From the NCBI GenBank assembly GCA_025526915.1, contig JAHLKH010000184.1, positions 1-53,819 on the forward strand: DNA of 53,819 nucleotides. The letters are read 5' to 3'. Numbering within the stretch: the first letter of the stretch is position 1; each line of letters begins with the position of its first letter. Made by a program: the position numbers and the translations under genes. Positions 53,801 to 53,819 of the stretch are shown here, piece by piece. Source of the DNA: Entophlyctis helioformis. Lineage: Eukaryota > Chytridiomycota > Chytridiomycetes > Chytridiales > Chytriomycetaceae. The notes under the pieces are model-generated. The model saw nothing but the letters and a program-made list of their open reading frames with translations, was not told the DNA's origin and made no database searches.

Positions 53801-53819
53801 GTCTGTAAGTTCAAAACTG
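47874..53819 (+). CDS. helical N-terminus / pseudokinase / LRR receptor-like protein (3' partial)
   Basis: Start ATG 47874 (MTLNGKETPHDGSPPLAVA). Exons 47874-48252, 48330-49175, 49243-49340, 49409-49848, 49909-50301 and 50382-50583, then one LRR exon after another to the window end. Frame slips (-1) occur near 47985 and 48115. 48330-49340 encodes about 315 helical residues, including the hydrophobic PFPFIHDAIGIIDSIFSNIK. 49409-50301 is a kinase fold. The ATP-site Lys (FVLKTF, 49536) and APE (FLAPE, 50039) are present. HRD is HGS (49815), DFG is SVK (49977), and no glycine loop is visible: a pseudokinase. The donor of the 50302 intron is GC (AAG/GCAAGT). LRRs are the xLPESIGxLxxL type. The plan resembles helical-bundle pseudokinases (MLKL) fused to an LRR sensor; binding or cell-death roles are inference. 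Confidence 0.8.
50662..51313 (+). other. five diverse leading LRR exons
   Basis: Exons 50662-50733, 50807-50875, 50944-51032, 51106-51174 and 51245-51313 encode LRRs such as LTGCGLTGTIPEEIGNL, WLDQNNLVGISPKICKL, DIQGNQIETLPEALWDL and NVSDNGIQEIPEEIGQL. Their sequences and introns differ from each other, unlike the array that follows, so they are the older part. The third is longer and has one base missing near 50975. Confidence 0.75.
50893..50937 (+). repeat. (ATGG)n microsatellite in an LRR intron
   Basis: About nine uninterrupted GGAT/ATGG units inside the intron between the second and third LRR exons. The same GGATGGATGG word persists once in each downstream LRR intron. Confidence 0.85.
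51384..53819 (+). repeat. tandem LRR exon-intron array (18 units, continues past the window)
   Basis: Unit of 137-139 nt: one 67-69 nt exon plus one intron of about 70 nt. Exon starts: 51384, 51523, 51662, 51801, 51939, 52077, 52214, 52352, 52491, 52629, 52768, 52907, 53045, 53182, 53320, 53459, 53598, 53737. Exons begin in phase 2 and end in phase 2, so each adds exactly 23 residues (DLRSNKLKTLPESIGKLVNL pattern). Introns share GTAAGT, the GGATGGTGAAG word, a CTGACAT branch-like site and GGATGCTGCAG. Ten exons keep 69 nt; the others lack one or two bases, mostly in the GGG at the exon start. Confidence 0.93.

Noticed and set aside
51384..53819. CRISPR-like array of regular repeats and spacers
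   Set aside because: The repeats are 137-139 nt, both halves are conserved, and one half is a translated LRR exon bounded by GT/AG. It is a eukaryotic exon-intron array.

Overview
The window reads as nuclear DNA of a zoosporic (chytrid-like) fungus. Most genes are split by short GT-AG introns of about 60-200 nt with CTGAC-type branch sites. PAM17 and a DUF4246 protein point to fungi, while a TTLL6/13-type tubulin polyglutamylase points to a lineage that keeps a flagellum. The ankyrin family with NGHLHVVKWLHENRTEGCT-type repeats resembles families I associate with Rhizophydiales such as Polyrhizophydium; that genus-level guess is inference only.

Layout. 1-1645: 3' part of a SMYD4-like SET methyltransferase. 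1777-5327: an ARM/HEAT-like coding region running without a gap into a DUF4246 protein. 5460-10199 and 14113-18862: two direct copies of a 4.7 kb unit (ankyrin gene, tRNA-Gln, short-chain dehydrogenase, truncated Prp6 piece). Between them sits an unrelated nuclear-protein gene (10465-14009) carrying an internally duplicated domain. A third dehydrogenase copy follows at 18806-19596. 20012-21899: SCPx-type peroxisomal thiolase. 22038-24041 (-): F-box-like/ankyrin protein. 24910-30588: alpha/beta hydrolase, small membrane protein, PAM17 (-), Sel1-repeat protein. 30924-36304: TTLL polyglutamylase. 36477-38073: single-pass surface-sensor-like protein. 38208-40275 (-): polytopic membrane protein. 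40287-40980: diverged ankyrin paralogue. 41367-44169: NYN-domain RNA-binding protein. 44456-45390 (-): Ty3/gypsy integrase remnant. 45946-47628: RSA4/NLE (ribosome assembly) without its N-terminal domain. 47874 to the window end: a large gene with a helical N-terminus, a pseudokinase and at least 23 LRR exons.

The most unusual object is that last gene. It joins an all-helical N-terminal region, a protein-kinase fold that has lost the HRD Asp, the DFG motif and the glycine loop, and an open-ended LRR array. Each 23-residue LRR is one 69-nt, phase-2/phase-2 exon separated by almost identical introns, so the array can grow or shrink without breaking frame. The architecture recalls plant/animal immune receptors and MLKL-type executioners, but no function is shown by the sequence.

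Caveat: at about 40 places a clearly coding stretch continues in the -1 frame (one base missing), against only about three +1 events, and this affects housekeeping genes too. Uncorrected single-base deletions in a long-read assembly are the simplest explanation. I therefore report several interrupted genes as CDS with the break noted rather than as pseudogenes.
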